Notes: a model not told the origin generated them from the letters alone. Numbered from the stretch's first letter, positions 1-9,040 are shown. The stretch is DNA of 64,000 nucleotides from Candidatus Methanomassiliicoccus intestinalis Issoire-Mx1 (GCF_000404225.1 NC_021353.1:1178001-1242000), one strand, 5' to 3'. Made by a program: numbers and translations.

Positions 1-1213
1 AATTTATGTCATCCCCATATAGATTGCTCTCAAAGTCTGTGGTTAAGAATGCATCAGTTAAGGCATCAGTTTCATTCCATGGTTCAGAACTAAAGTAATA
101 CATTGCAGATGTAAGGTCATCGGCTGACATAGCAGAGGGTACTGGAATAGCTACACCTACCCAATAGCCTTTGATGTGCTTGCCATTATAGTGCTCTGGA
201 ACTCCACCTGCGATGAGATGAATTATCGCAACATCATCATATCCGCATTCTAGATATGCTTCGTATGTTCCTGGAAGAGTTATTGGGTTCACAGATTCAT
301 TTGCAGGCTGATCTGCAAGCGGTGCTGATTTTATTCCTTCATTAAACTTTAACCAAGGTAAGCTCAGAATGTATGTTGAAGCAGCGTAATTGGTTTCATT
401 ACCGTCAAAATCAACAATTACTTCGAAGCTCTCGCATTCTCCTGTGACAAACAAGACTAAGTTGAGATAACCGTTTTTAAGTGTTGCTTTATCAGAGTTG
501 TCCAAAACTAATTTTTTAGTTTCTTTTCCAACGATGGTAATTGAAAGCTTGTCTGCATCAATACCATCCAGCAGTTTCATTTTAACTGGTAGATAATATC
601 CAGACTGCATAGCAGACAGACTGCTGAATCCACTGTAAGAATTGATATAATTGAGCGCTCCAGTTACATCGTAGACATAATCACTCAATGGTACATTATT
701 ATACGAGTATACTTTAGAGATGTTTAAACCATCTGTTAATTCAGATACTGTTTGTCCATATAATTCACTATCAGAAACAGTCTCAAAGGTAACACCAGGA
801 GAAGATGGTGGGAGAATTACATAATTCCCATCTGTCGAAAGTAACTTAGATCCGTTATGCTTATTCTCAGCCAAGGTAACGTTTGCAATAGAGTTATCGC
901 TTACCGTGATCTTCAGAACATTTCCATTGTCGTATCCAGTTGTGTTGGTTGTTCCTAAACCATCAACAAATTCATTGTTATTATACGTTTTAGTGAAAGT
1001 ATTGTTCAAGATAGAAATGAATGTCAATGGTTGGTCAGCATTAATATTTATTCTGACTGCACGTCCACCTGCATACAGTTCGCTTTCTGAAGTAGAACCC
1101 GTGTTATCTGAATCCCAAGTCGAGATTATGTTGGAATCAATAATAATATCATTAAAGTTAGAGGAGTCTATCTGAATTGCATTATATGCAACTTTGGAGA
1201 TATGGCAGTCCAT
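1..1213 (-). CDS. Surface beta-helix/adhesin-like protein, partial
   Basis: An open frame runs without a stop from about 1262 down to the left edge, so the C-terminus lies outside the window. The translated part (about 404 residues from ATG 1213) is rich in Asn, Ser, Thr, Asp and aromatic residues. It opens with short turn-like strands (GKGGNLELMDCHIS, DIIIDSNIIS) typical of right-handed parallel beta-helix surface proteins, followed by Ig-like beta-rich stretches. No signal peptide or anchor is visible in this part. Upstream of 1262 the frame is closed by TAG and TAA, and no start with a ribosome site is seen. ATG 1213 is only the first possible start. The gene therefore looks 5'-truncated, with its front end replaced by the HTH-Dam island. 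The surface role is inferred from composition and fold pattern only. Confidence 0.55.
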   Translation of the reverse strand, partial: MDCHISKVAYNAIQIDSSNFNDIIIDSNIISTWDSDNTGSTSESELYAGGRAVRININADQPLTFISILNNTFTKTYNNNEFVDGLGTTNTTGYDNGNVLKITVSDNSIANVTLAENKHNGSKLLSTDGNYVILPPSSPGVTFETVSDSELYGQTVSELTDGLNISKVYSYNNVPLSDYVYDVTGALNYINSYSGFSSLSAMQSGYYLPVKMKLLDGIDADKLSITIVGKETKKLVLDNSDKATLKNGYLNLVLFVTGECESFEVIVDFDGNETNYAASTYILSLPWLKFNEGIKSAPLADQPANESVNPITLPGTYEAYLECGYDDVAIIHLIAGGVPEHYNGKHIKGYWVGVAIPVPSAMSADDLTSAMYYFSSEPWNETDALTDAFLTTDFESNLYGDDIN

Positions 1214-1332
1214 CAGTTCAAGATTGCCGCCTTTTCCACAGTTTTCAAATATACTATACTATCTTTAAGTTCAGCGAAAGCTGATTTGTAATCTCATTAA
1301 AGCATGAAATTGAGACTTGCTAATGGAGTGAA

Positions 1333-1692
1333 ATGTATGCTGTGAGTTATAAAAAATTATGGAAACTGCTGATTGATAAGGATATGAAAAAGAAAGACTT
1401 ATGTGTAGCAGCGGGAATCAGCCATGCGTCAATGGCCAAACTTGGTAAAAGCGAAAATGTGACAACTGATGTTCTTGTAAAGATATGCACTGCTTTACAA
1501 TGTGACATTGGCGATATAATGGAACTAACACAAGATACAAAATATGAAAGAAGACGGTACGATGGCAGAACAAACAGCGAGAAAAATAGAACCTGTTCAG
1601 GCCAAGCCAATTTTGAAATGGGCTGGTGGGAAAACGCAGATGCTAAGCGATCTTTTGCCAAAAGTACCGGCCTCCTATGGTCGATACATTGA
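1333..1692 (+). CDS. XRE/Cro-type HTH regulator
   Basis: The first 70 residues form a compact Cro/C1-type helix-turn-helix (YKKLWKLLIDKDMKKKDL, then the AAGISHASMAKL recognition region and DVLVKICTALQCDIGDIMEL). This class of short regulator commonly precedes DpnII-type Dam methylase genes in gut Firmicutes and represses its own cluster. A weak GGAG lies 5-10 bases before the start. The normal domain ends near residue 75. Here the frame continues to residue 119, overlapping the methylase gene by 149 bp with low-complexity residues that are probably not functional, so the usual stop may have been lost. It is co-directional with the methylase and ATPase and probably belongs to the same transferred unit. 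Confidence 0.7.
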   Translation: MYAVSYKKLWKLLIDKDMKKKDLCVAAGISHASMAKLGKSENVTTDVLVKICTALQCDIGDIMELTQDTKYERRRYDGRTNSEKNRTCSGQANFEMGWWENADAKRSFAKSTGLLWSIH

Positions 1693-2290
1693 GCCGTTCT
1701 TTGGCGGTGGCGCAATGTTCTTTGCCTTACAGCCGAAGAATGCTGTTATTGCAGATAGCAATCCAGAGTTAATCAATATGTATCGAGAAGTTGCCGATCA
1801 TGTTGAAGATGTTATTCAATACCTAAAACAATATAAAAACACCTCTGAAATATTTTATGCTGTTCGCAGTCAGGAATGGACAGCACTTCCTCATACTGAA
1901 GCTGCTGCAAGAACGATCTTCTTGAACAAGACTTGCTTTAATGGGCTATATCGTGTTAACAAACAGGGGCAATTCAATGTCCCGTATGGGAAGTACAAAA
2001 ATCCAAAAATTTGTGATGTGGATGGGCTGAGAGCAGCATCAGTAGTATTGAAAAAATCAGATATTCTGTGCGGTGACTACCTTTTAGTTCTGGAACACTA
2101 TACTCAGCCCGGTGACTTTGTTTTCCTTGACCCTCCATATTTGCCCATCTCTGAATATACTGACTTCAAGAGATATGCAAAAGAGCATATCCTGCGGCAT
2201 TTACAGATGGTACTTTGTCCGTTGAATTATAGAATAATTCTTTATTTTTGTGCTGCAAATTCTGATAATGGAAGTGTAATATATGCTTAG
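1544..2290 (+). pseudogene. dam: Dam-family (D12 class) N6-adenine DNA methyltransferase, C-terminus lost
   Basis: The N-terminal 205 residues are a clear D12-class adenine methylase: KWAGGKTQML near the start, the AdoMet-binding IEPFFGGGAMF motif, FLNKTCFNGLYRVN, and the catalytic VFLDPPY motif followed by LPISEYTDFKRY. Family members are about 270-290 residues and continue with a segment that completes the Rossmann fold. Here, from about residue 212, the sequence switches to an unrelated tail (HILRHLQMVLCPLNY...) and stops at 248. The distal strands of the catalytic domain are therefore missing and activity is doubtful. Starts at 1544 or 1562 (MAEQTARK) are both possible. The stop overlaps the downstream ATPase start by 8 bp. 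The break probably marks a recombination that fused this gene's front to the ATPase. Confidence 0.7.
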
Positions 2291-4526
2291 TGGTCATTTT
2301 GAAAACTGTTACGGATTAACGCAGTTTAATCTTCCAAGTATTGATTTTACTCGTTGCAATAAAGCAATGATATATGCACCTAATGGTGTAATGAAAAGTT
2401 CTCTAGCTAAGGTTTTTGATGATATTTCCAAAGGCATGACAACAAGTGACCGAATATTTCCTGGTGTAGTAAGTAGCTACTCTGTAACGCATTATATCAG
2501 TCAGTATGTTTACAGTTCATCTAATGCTACCACGACTCCAACAGCAACCGATAGAATTTATGTTGTTAATACATTTGCCGATTCATTTGAGTTTACTAAA
2601 GAAACTGTAAGTACATTGCTTGCTGATGAAACAACCCGAAATGAATACAATGTTCTTATGGCTCAGTTTAGCGAAGAAATACGACAAATCGAAAATAACC
2701 TTCGAGTACTGACTGGATTAACTAAACCTCAAATCAAAGGAAAGCTCATTTCTGATTTAAGATTAAACGAAACTTCTGATTGGACGGATATTTTTGAAAA
2801 AATTCATGAACTATTTGATAACCGTCAGACCCTCGGTTATTTGAATGACTGTACTTATTCAGAATTATTCAACGATAAAGTGTTGGCGGTTTATGGGAAA
2901 CAGGAATTTATTAATTCAATAGAGACATACATTGAAAATCTTAATACTCTTTTGGCAAACAATCCAGTTTTGAGTGATGGATTTACAGATAGAAATGCAG
3001 AAACGCTCGGAAAGGAGTTGGCAAAGCATAACCTTTTTAATGCACAGCATACTATTCAATTAAAAGATGGTGTTACAGTTATTCACTCACTTGATGAATG
3101 GAATACTGTTGTAAATAAGCAATTAGAGCGTATTTATGCTACACCAGAATTAAGTGCGGTTTTTCAAAAACTGAAAAAGCTGCTTACAGCTAATGAAGAT
3201 GTTTCTCGGCTTAGAGATATTATCATTGCTCACCGTGAAATCATTCCAGCCTTAAGAGATATTAATACCCTGAAGGTTCAAACATGGCTTGATTGTTTCT
3301 CTAAACTTGATACACCCTTTACCGATTATTATAATAGGATTTCACAATATACAGTTCAAATTAGGGCCCTGTATAAACAGGCAGCTACACAGTCAGCAAG
3401 ATGGCAAACGGTTGTTAATGAGTTTAATAGACGATTTCGTGTCCCGTTTGAAGTGCAGATTGAAAACAAAGCCAATTTTTTGTTGAAGGATGAAGCACCA
3501 AACCTATCATTCAAATATACGAGGGGAGTTGCCGCCCCACAGAGTGCCATGCTAAAAAAAGATGATTTGATGGCATCTTTGAGTACAGGTGAAAAAAGGG
3601 CACTTTATCTCCTATATATTTTGTTTGATCTTGAAAGAATCAGACAACAAGCAATTGCAGGCGGCGGACAATTCTTAATAATTGCAGACGATATAGCAGA
3701 TTCGTTTGATTACAAGAATAAGTATGCCATTATTGAGTATCTAAATGATCTTGGCAGTACCACTGGCATTGATTTAATGATCCTCACCCATAATTTTGAC
3801 TTTTATAGAACAGTAAAATCGAGGTTAGGCGTTGCTCGCACTAATTGCTATATTGCACAACGAGATGAAGAAGGCGTCATTTCAATTTCGGAATTCAAGT
3901 ATCAAAAGGACTTTTTCAAGAATGTAGTAATCAAGGGTATTAAAGACGGTAACATTGTTGATGATGATAAGAAGAAGCTTTTGATATCAAGCATTCCGTT
4001 TTATAGAAACCTGTGTGAATATAGTGGTAAAGAAGATGAGTATGCAAAGTTGACTTGCTTTCTTCACTTAAAATCAACACCGCTCAATACACAAGCTGTA
4101 CAAATCTCGGAACTATGGAATATAATTAAACCTTTCCTGGATGGTGTTTCTTTTTCTGGAAATGATGAAAATTACTTTTCAGCTATTATAAGGATTGCAA
4201 CCGCCTGTGTAGCAGATAATACTAACGAGGTTCTTTTAGATAACAAGTTGGTTATTGCTATTGCAATTAGGCTCTTGACCGAAAAGTTTATGCAGCGGAT
4301 AATTACAACAAACGGGCAGACCTGTGCAGATGCAAATAGTAATCAAACAAGAGAATGGTATAAAAAATCGGAGCGGTTCTTAACGCCAGATCAAAAAGCC
4401 ATAATTGAGGAAGTGAATCTTATCACACCCGAAAGCATACACTTGAATTCTTTTATGTTTGAGCCGCTGATAGATATTTCCGACTGGGTATTAAAAGAAC
4501 TCTTTACTAAAGTTTCAGTTCTTTAA
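2283..4526 (+). CDS. SMC/ABC-like ATPase, probable phage-defence or nuclease-associated protein
   Basis: The 747-residue protein has the split ABC-ATPase layout of the AAA_13/RloC/RecF-like group. A P-loop-like motif sits near residue 36 (MIYAPNGVMKSSLAKVF). About 400 helical residues follow, then an ABC signature (LSTGEKRALYLLYILFDLERI), Walker B (FLIIADDIADSFD) and H-loop (LTHNFDFYRTV). The P-loop has Met where the canonical Gly of GKS/T is expected, as some of these defence ATPases show. The C-terminal 230 residues (IPFYRNLCEYSG...) are not recognised and may be an effector domain. The gene overlaps the truncated methylase by 8 bp and has the same AT-rich composition. RloC- and PrrC-type anticodon nucleases accompany modification genes, which suggests defence. 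No zinc hook (CxxC) is visible, so RloC itself is unlikely. Confidence 0.6.
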   Translation: MLSGHFENCYGLTQFNLPSIDFTRCNKAMIYAPNGVMKSSLAKVFDDISKGMTTSDRIFPGVVSSYSVTHYISQYVYSSSNATTTPTATDRIYVVNTFADSFEFTKETVSTLLADETTRNEYNVLMAQFSEEIRQIENNLRVLTGLTKPQIKGKLISDLRLNETSDWTDIFEKIHELFDNRQTLGYLNDCTYSELFNDKVLAVYGKQEFINSIETYIENLNTLLANNPVLSDGFTDRNAETLGKELAKHNLFNAQHTIQLKDGVTVIHSLDEWNTVVNKQLERIYATPELSAVFQKLKKLLTANEDVSRLRDIIIAHREIIPALRDINTLKVQTWLDCFSKLDTPFTDYYNRISQYTVQIRALYKQAATQSARWQTVVNEFNRRFRVPFEVQIENKANFLLKDEAPNLSFKYTRGVAAPQSAMLKKDDLMASLSTGEKRALYLLYILFDLERIRQQAIAGGGQFLIIADDIADSFDYKNKYAIIEYLNDLGSTTGIDLMILTHNFDFYRTVKSRLGVARTNCYIAQRDEEGVISISEFKYQKDFFKNVVIKGIKDGNIVDDDKKKLLISSIPFYRNLCEYSGKEDEYAKLTCFLHLKSTPLNTQAVQISELWNIIKPFLDGVSFSGNDENYFSAIIRIATACVADNTNEVLLDNKLVIAIAIRLLTEKFMQRIITTNGQTCADANSNQTREWYKKSERFLTPDQKAIIEEVNLITPESIHLNSFMFEPLIDISDWVLKELFTKVSVL

Positions 4527-4633
4527 TTCGTACTTCCTGTGGCTAGCATGGCAACAAAAAATCAGATAGCCAATACTATCTGGATAATGAAAACAATGCA
4601 AATACTCGAGCTAAATCCCATAAGCGAAACTGT

Positions 4634-4783
4634 TTAGAACACGCCGAACAGGAGCGAGTCAGAATGATAAGTTTCCTGTACCCCCCTCCCCCAGGCATAT
4701 CTACCTGGGTTAAAGGTACAAGTAGCATCAGGGCCGCAATAAATAGCGCTGATGCTAAGTATCAATTTACTTTTTTTATTCAT
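4634..4783 (-). CDS. Possible 49-aa small protein
   Basis: A continuous 50-codon frame starts at ATG 4783 (MNKKSKLILSISAIYCGPDA...) and ends TAA at 4634. It has a basic start, a short hydrophobic stretch (KLILSISAIY) and a Gly/Arg/Trp-rich middle (NPGRYAWGRG). No family is recognised and no strong ribosome site precedes it. It overlaps inverted repeats that could instead be structural DNA or RNA, so it may be a mobile-element remnant or chance. Confidence 0.25.
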   Translation of the reverse strand: MNKKSKLILSISAIYCGPDATCTFNPGRYAWGRGVQETYHSDSLLFGVF

Positions 4784-4832
4784 TTGCTCACTTATTTATT
4801 TTTAAGGGGGTTTGTTTGTTGTTGAAACTGTT

Positions 4833-4925
4833 TTACGTTTCAACCGCTGCATTAGAAAAGCAGAGAGTCAGCGAAGTTCCACAGAATGCGATTGTTTCGA
4901 ATCCTGTTGAAATCGTAACTGGCAT
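4833..4925 (-). CDS. Possible 30-aa small peptide
   Basis: A short frame from ATG 4925 to TAA 4833 reads MPVTISTGFETIAFCGTSLT and then ten further residues. It lies 49 bp before the 49-residue frame on the same strand. Nothing supports expression beyond the open frame, and it may be a relic of the imported DNA around it. Confidence 0.2.
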   Translation of the reverse strand: MPVTISTGFETIAFCGTSLTLCFSNAAVET

Positions 4926-5449
4926 ACTCTTCTTTGCAAATGCGCGCTGCTGTGGTGATATATAGCAGTATATTTAGGAATACTATGAGGATTCTCTTCA
5001 ATGATAAAAATCAGCCAGAGAGTATATTTTGTATAAAATAAGAGCTTTTCTTATAATGTAATCAGCCGTCATACGAAGAAGTTTAATGGATCTACTGAAA
5101 ATTCTAACACTGAAATTAGCATCTATCAGCTCTTAGAGTAAATTGTTAATTAACCACCATTGACCTCAGACATCAACATTTAGAATTTTACAGATGATTG
5201 CCTACACCAACTTTCATTATTCTGGAGAGATTAATATTAGCGTACCAAAAATCGCAAAACTACCGATGATGAATTGCAAATTAAGTATACGAGTGCAAAA
5301 ACACAATGTCGTTTGTAATGAGTCATACGATTAAAGATTTCAAAAGTGTTGATAATGTTCTTTAGCGATTTTTCAGAGCCCAGACGTAAGATACAGAATA
5401 TTAATAAGTAAAAGACGCCACGACAGAGACAAAGAACAAGTGGTAAATG

Positions 5450-5561
5450 TCCAACTACGTCCAATAAAAAACTCATTTTATCCAATCATATCCAATAACT
5501 TTATAGGCATTCTAACTATATGGATATAATTGATAGGACAAAGATGTCCAACTAAAGGAGG
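5450..5561 (+). promoter_or_regulatory. Promoter and putative operator array of the ietAS pair, with strong RBS
   Basis: Four TCCAAY hexamers occur at 5450, 5460, 5481 and 5491 (spacings 10, 21 and 10 bp, about one or two helical turns). A fifth lies at 5547, where it forms half of a perfect dyad GGACA-AAGA-TGTCC (5536-5549). The TATA-like GATATAAT (5523-5530) sits just before the dyad. A perfect AGGAGG (5556-5561) lies 6 bp before ATG 5568. The helical phasing and the dyad's place between TATA and RBS suggest a repressor site; the bound protein is unknown, but the HTH-like tail of the ATPase encoded here is a candidate. Confidence 0.5.
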
Positions 5562-5567
5562 AGAAAA

Positions 5568-6722
5568 ATGAAGGCCAATTTAATTATTAAACTCATATCC
5601 GCCCACAGCGCAGGCGATGAAATTCTCTTCAAAAAAACACTCTCAGAACTAATTCAAGATGAAGAAATGAAAGGAAATTACTCCTTGGCTTCATCCCTTG
5701 AGAGCGCTTATTCAGCCAAAAAACATCCTTCAAACGGCTCGATGATTTATCCCTCGCCTTCACCAACCTACTCTGCACAGTCAACGATTAATCTGCCTAA
5801 AGACAAGGACAGTACCTTAGAGTTAATTGAGATTATACAATCTGATGTGACTCTTGATGATGTGGCATTACCTGAAAAAACATTAGAGATAATCCAACAG
5901 ATAATCGAAGAACAAAGGAATTCTGAAGAACTGCGGCATTCGGGCATACCTCCTACCAATCGCGTCTTATTTTGTGGACCGCCGGGGTGTGGTAAAACTA
6001 TGACTGCTAAAGCATTGGCCTCGGCACTTGATTTACCACTTGCATACGTCAGACTGGATAGTTTGGTTTCATCGTATCTTGGACAAACTGGAACAAACAT
6101 ACGAAAAATTTTTGAATTCGCCAAAAGCCAGCGCATGGTGCTTTTTCTAGACGAGTTCGATGCGATTGCTAAGAAAAGAGATGATCTGAATGAACTTGGT
6201 GAGTTGAAACGTGTGGTGACTGCCCTTCTGCAGAATCTGGATGAAATGCCATCCCATGTTTTTCTAGTGGCAGCAACAAATCATCAACATTTGTTAGATC
6301 CAGCAATCTGGAGACGTTTTGACATTTCGATTCTTCTTGAAGAGCCGAATGAGAGTCAAAGAAAAAAGATAATTACAACAGCACTTGCCGAGTATCTAAA
6401 AGATTTTCAAGTAGATGCTCAATCGTTGATTATTCTTTCTAAAGGTATGAGCGGCGCGCAGATCCAGACATTTTTACAAGCGCTTGGAAAATATTGCATC
6501 ATATATAAAAAAGAAGGCGAAGTCCTTACTATCGAAGAAGTTAGAAAAATTTGGCTCAAACATAAAAATTTGCATGTAGAGGATAATGATGAGAATCTTA
6601 CTGCAGAACTTTTAAAATTACATCAGAGTGGAGTTTCGATAAGAGCACTTGCAACTGTAAGCGGGATTTCCAAATCAACATTAAGTTATCGTTTCAAAAA
6701 AGAGGTGAAGTCAAATGAATGA
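5568..6722 (+). CDS. ietA: AAA+ ATPase of IetAS-type toxin-antitoxin/defence pair
   Basis: This 384-residue AAA+ ATPase has a FtsH/proteasome-like core: Walker A GPPGCGKT (137-144), pore-loop region SSYLGQTGTNIRKIF, Walker B VLFLDEFDA (191-199), sensor-1 Asn in AATNHQ (238) and Arg fingers in AIWRRFD (249-250). A helical N-terminus (1-95) precedes the core. The last 40 residues (LLKLHQSGVSIRALATVSGISKSTLSYRF) look like a resolvase-type HTH. The next gene encodes a subtilisin-like protease overlapping by 8 bp. That AAA-ATPase + S8 protease pairing is the hallmark of ietAS, described on Agrobacterium plasmid pTiC58 as an incompatibility/toxin-antitoxin system and later reported as anti-phage. 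IetA is thought to restrain or direct the protease. Start is fixed by AGGAGG 6 bp upstream. Confidence 0.8.
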   Translation: MKANLIIKLISAHSAGDEILFKKTLSELIQDEEMKGNYSLASSLESAYSAKKHPSNGSMIYPSPSPTYSAQSTINLPKDKDSTLELIEIIQSDVTLDDVALPEKTLEIIQQIIEEQRNSEELRHSGIPPTNRVLFCGPPGCGKTMTAKALASALDLPLAYVRLDSLVSSYLGQTGTNIRKIFEFAKSQRMVLFLDEFDAIAKKRDDLNELGELKRVVTALLQNLDEMPSHVFLVAATNHQHLLDPAIWRRFDISILLEEPNESQRKKIITTALAEYLKDFQVDAQSLIILSKGMSGAQIQTFLQALGKYCIIYKKEGEVLTIEEVRKIWLKHKNLHVEDNDENLTAELLKLHQSGVSIRALATVSGISKSTLSYRFKKEVKSNE

Positions 6723-8931
6723 TAATCAACGACCACATTTTTGGATTCCTGATCAAGAAGTAGAACGAGTTCCCAAAAAACCACGAGGAAGAGATAAAAC
6801 AAGGGATATTGTTCACTCAGAACATGGTGCAAAATTAAGCCAGGGACTACAAACAGTTAAACAAACTTTAGAAACAACGCAAAACGATGATTCCCTGCGA
6901 GACGTTGATTTGTATGTGTTTAAAGTTGAACTTCCTGAAAAAGAGAAAGTTCAAAACAGATCCAATCTTTTTTCTAAAAACGGTATGACTGTAAATGCAG
7001 TCAAAGATGAACGTCGCGCAATCGTATCAACAACCAAACAAAAGTTCCAAATGCTGAAAAATAGAGTGGATGCATATACACAAAATGGCACCAATAAAAC
7101 TCATTTCGATTACGTTGAAAGTATTGCACCATATGTGGGAGTTGAAAAAGAGTCCGATGAATTACGGAAAAAAATATATCATACTTCACCTCCTGAGAAG
7201 ATTGACATTCAACTCATGTTCATTCCCAATCTCCAAACGCAAGAATATGAGTTGATTATTAAAAGAATGAAAGAAAAAATTAAAGCTACCGATGGTGTGA
7301 TTCAACAAGACATATATTATTTATCAGATAACACTCCAGTAATGCGTGTTATTATTCCTTCTGCAGCTTTAAACAGATATGAAAATGACTCAGCAGTATA
7401 CAGGATTGAAGAAACTCGTTTTTTTAATGCCGTGGTTGATGATCAGAACAAAACAAAGCAATTACCAATTGAACTTAATTCTCAAGTAGACGTGGCTTCT
7501 TTGCCAATCGTAGCAGTTTTAGATTCTGGTGTGAAATTTAACAAACAATATGATCAATTGATCGTTGAACATTGGAAAGCGCCTGATTCATCAGGTGGTA
7601 ACTGCGAGCATGGTACGCGCGTGGCCAGTAAAGTAGCTTTTGCACATTTGGGGAAGCAATTAACAACTTCACAGATTCTTACACCACGAACAAGAATTAT
7701 AGACTGCAATACCCTTGATGGCAATGTTCCAGAAAATATTATGATCCAACGCATTCAAGCCGCAGTTGATAAGTATGCAGATGTAACAAAAATTTTCAAT
7801 TTATCGGCTAATTCATCTAGCCCCATTGATGGAAATGAAATGAGTATCCTTGGCTTTGAATTAGATGTTTTACAACTTAAACGGGGAGTGCAGTTCGTTG
7901 TTTCGGCTGGCAATCATTACCTTTGGAGAACTAATACATCATTAGATAAAATTCTTGACGATGATGATTCAAAAATCGCTGCACCAGCAGATTCTATGTT
8001 GAGCATTGTGGTGGGAGCTCTTGTCGGCGAAGATCATCAGGGTAGCATTTCTGGCAAAGATACTGTCGCACCGTACAGCAGATGTGGTCCTGGTTTTACT
8101 GGCTCCCTACGACCAGATGTGTGTGCATACAGCGGAACAATTGTTGTCGATGAGAATGGTGCACATGTGCCATGTGATCCTTATGCTCTAGTGATGACTC
8201 CCGATGGAACAATCACACCAGATGTGGGAACAAGCTTTGCTGCTCCGATTGTTGCTGGGGATTTGGCTGAGATTCAAACGATCGTGCCTGATTCAAATAT
8301 TTTATTAGCAAAAACACTATTATATCAATACGCACAACCTCCAATACAGGTAGCTAAACCGCAGGATGATGACTTAAATTTCATTCATCGACTATATGGC
8401 CGTGGAATTTCTTCAGTCGCAAGTAGTAAATTTTCGTCACCATCGAGAGTGACATTTGTAAGGACAGGCACGCTTAATCGTCTTACTAAGGAACGTGTGA
8501 AAATATATATGCCAAAAATTTTGGCATCGAAATATGGCAAGAATACTGCAAGAGTTACTGTCACCTGCATTTCACAACCACCAGTTGATCGAACCAAGGG
8601 TAGCGAGTATCTCGGAGCGTATGTGGGCGCTTCACTGAAAAAAATCGGCAAACATGGAAAATTGACCCCAGTTGAACAACCTCATAAAGAAGGTCGCAGA
8701 AAATGGGATGTCTGTAATCAATTTAGTAAAGTGTTTTCTAAGTTTAATGCTGGTGATTGGCAAGTCTGGTTGGAACTCTTTTCACGTTGGGACGATAAAG
8801 TAGCCGATATTCCATATGCCTTAGTAATAACAATCGAAGATTTGAGTGGGGAGCTAGATATTTACAACGAGATACAAGAACAGAACCGCTTTCAGGAAAT
8901 TGACACCTTTCGCCTTAAAATCGATAGTTAA
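6715..8931 (+). CDS. ietS: Subtilisin-like (S8) serine protease of IetAS pair
   Basis: This 738-residue protein has an intact S8 catalytic triad: Asp270 (VAVLDSGV), His299 (CEHGTRVAS) and Ser507 (GTSFAAP), with the oxyanion Asn400 (SAGNHY). About 260 N-terminal residues precede the protease domain and a 200-residue beta-rich domain follows it. There is no signal peptide, so it acts in the cytoplasm, as expected of a toxin or defence effector rather than a secreted protease. Translation is probably coupled to the ATPase through the ATGAATGA overlap. In the family the protease is the toxic partner and the ATPase its control. The pair is AT-rich and sits between an IS fragment and other defence-type genes, consistent with acquisition by transfer. 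Which proteins it cleaves cannot be read from sequence. Confidence 0.8.
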   Translation: MNDNQRPHFWIPDQEVERVPKKPRGRDKTRDIVHSEHGAKLSQGLQTVKQTLETTQNDDSLRDVDLYVFKVELPEKEKVQNRSNLFSKNGMTVNAVKDERRAIVSTTKQKFQMLKNRVDAYTQNGTNKTHFDYVESIAPYVGVEKESDELRKKIYHTSPPEKIDIQLMFIPNLQTQEYELIIKRMKEKIKATDGVIQQDIYYLSDNTPVMRVIIPSAALNRYENDSAVYRIEETRFFNAVVDDQNKTKQLPIELNSQVDVASLPIVAVLDSGVKFNKQYDQLIVEHWKAPDSSGGNCEHGTRVASKVAFAHLGKQLTTSQILTPRTRIIDCNTLDGNVPENIMIQRIQAAVDKYADVTKIFNLSANSSSPIDGNEMSILGFELDVLQLKRGVQFVVSAGNHYLWRTNTSLDKILDDDDSKIAAPADSMLSIVVGALVGEDHQGSISGKDTVAPYSRCGPGFTGSLRPDVCAYSGTIVVDENGAHVPCDPYALVMTPDGTITPDVGTSFAAPIVAGDLAEIQTIVPDSNILLAKTLLYQYAQPPIQVAKPQDDDLNFIHRLYGRGISSVASSKFSSPSRVTFVRTGTLNRLTKERVKIYMPKILASKYGKNTARVTVTCISQPPVDRTKGSEYLGAYVGASLKKIGKHGKLTPVEQPHKEGRRKWDVCNQFSKVFSKFNAGDWQVWLELFSRWDDKVADIPYALVITIEDLSGELDIYNEIQEQNRFQEIDTFRLKIDS

Positions 8932-9040
8932 TGTTATTTACAATATGCAGACATTGTGCGCAGGGATGGCGTGTTGCCAGTTGAATATTTAACGCAACCT
9001 CCGCATCAGTTAATAACATGGTTTGAAAGTGATGCTGAGA

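Larger units (their letters stand above)
4527..5567. other. Gene-poor 1-kb region: small-ORF remnants, hairpins and ietAS control region
   Basis: No long gene is supported here. The left half contains two short reverse-strand frames (separate entries), a C/G-rich hairpin (CCAGG/CCTGG around 4692-4710) and an inverted repeat GCATCAG/CTGATGC at about 4727-4757. The middle (4950-5440) is AT-rich without recognisable content; an 82-residue reverse frame at 5237-5485 has no family resemblance and overlaps the regulatory repeats. The right end is the promoter region of the ATPase-protease pair. The stretch probably joins two separately acquired modules. Confidence 0.5.

Noticed and set aside
4881..4910. 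TTCGAATCC-like T-loop suggesting a tRNA or attachment site
   Set aside because: Flanking bases do not form a T-stem and no acceptor or anticodon arm is present.
5237..5485. 82-codon reverse frame before ietA
   Set aside because: Overlaps the operator-like repeats, has no ribosome site and no family resemblance.
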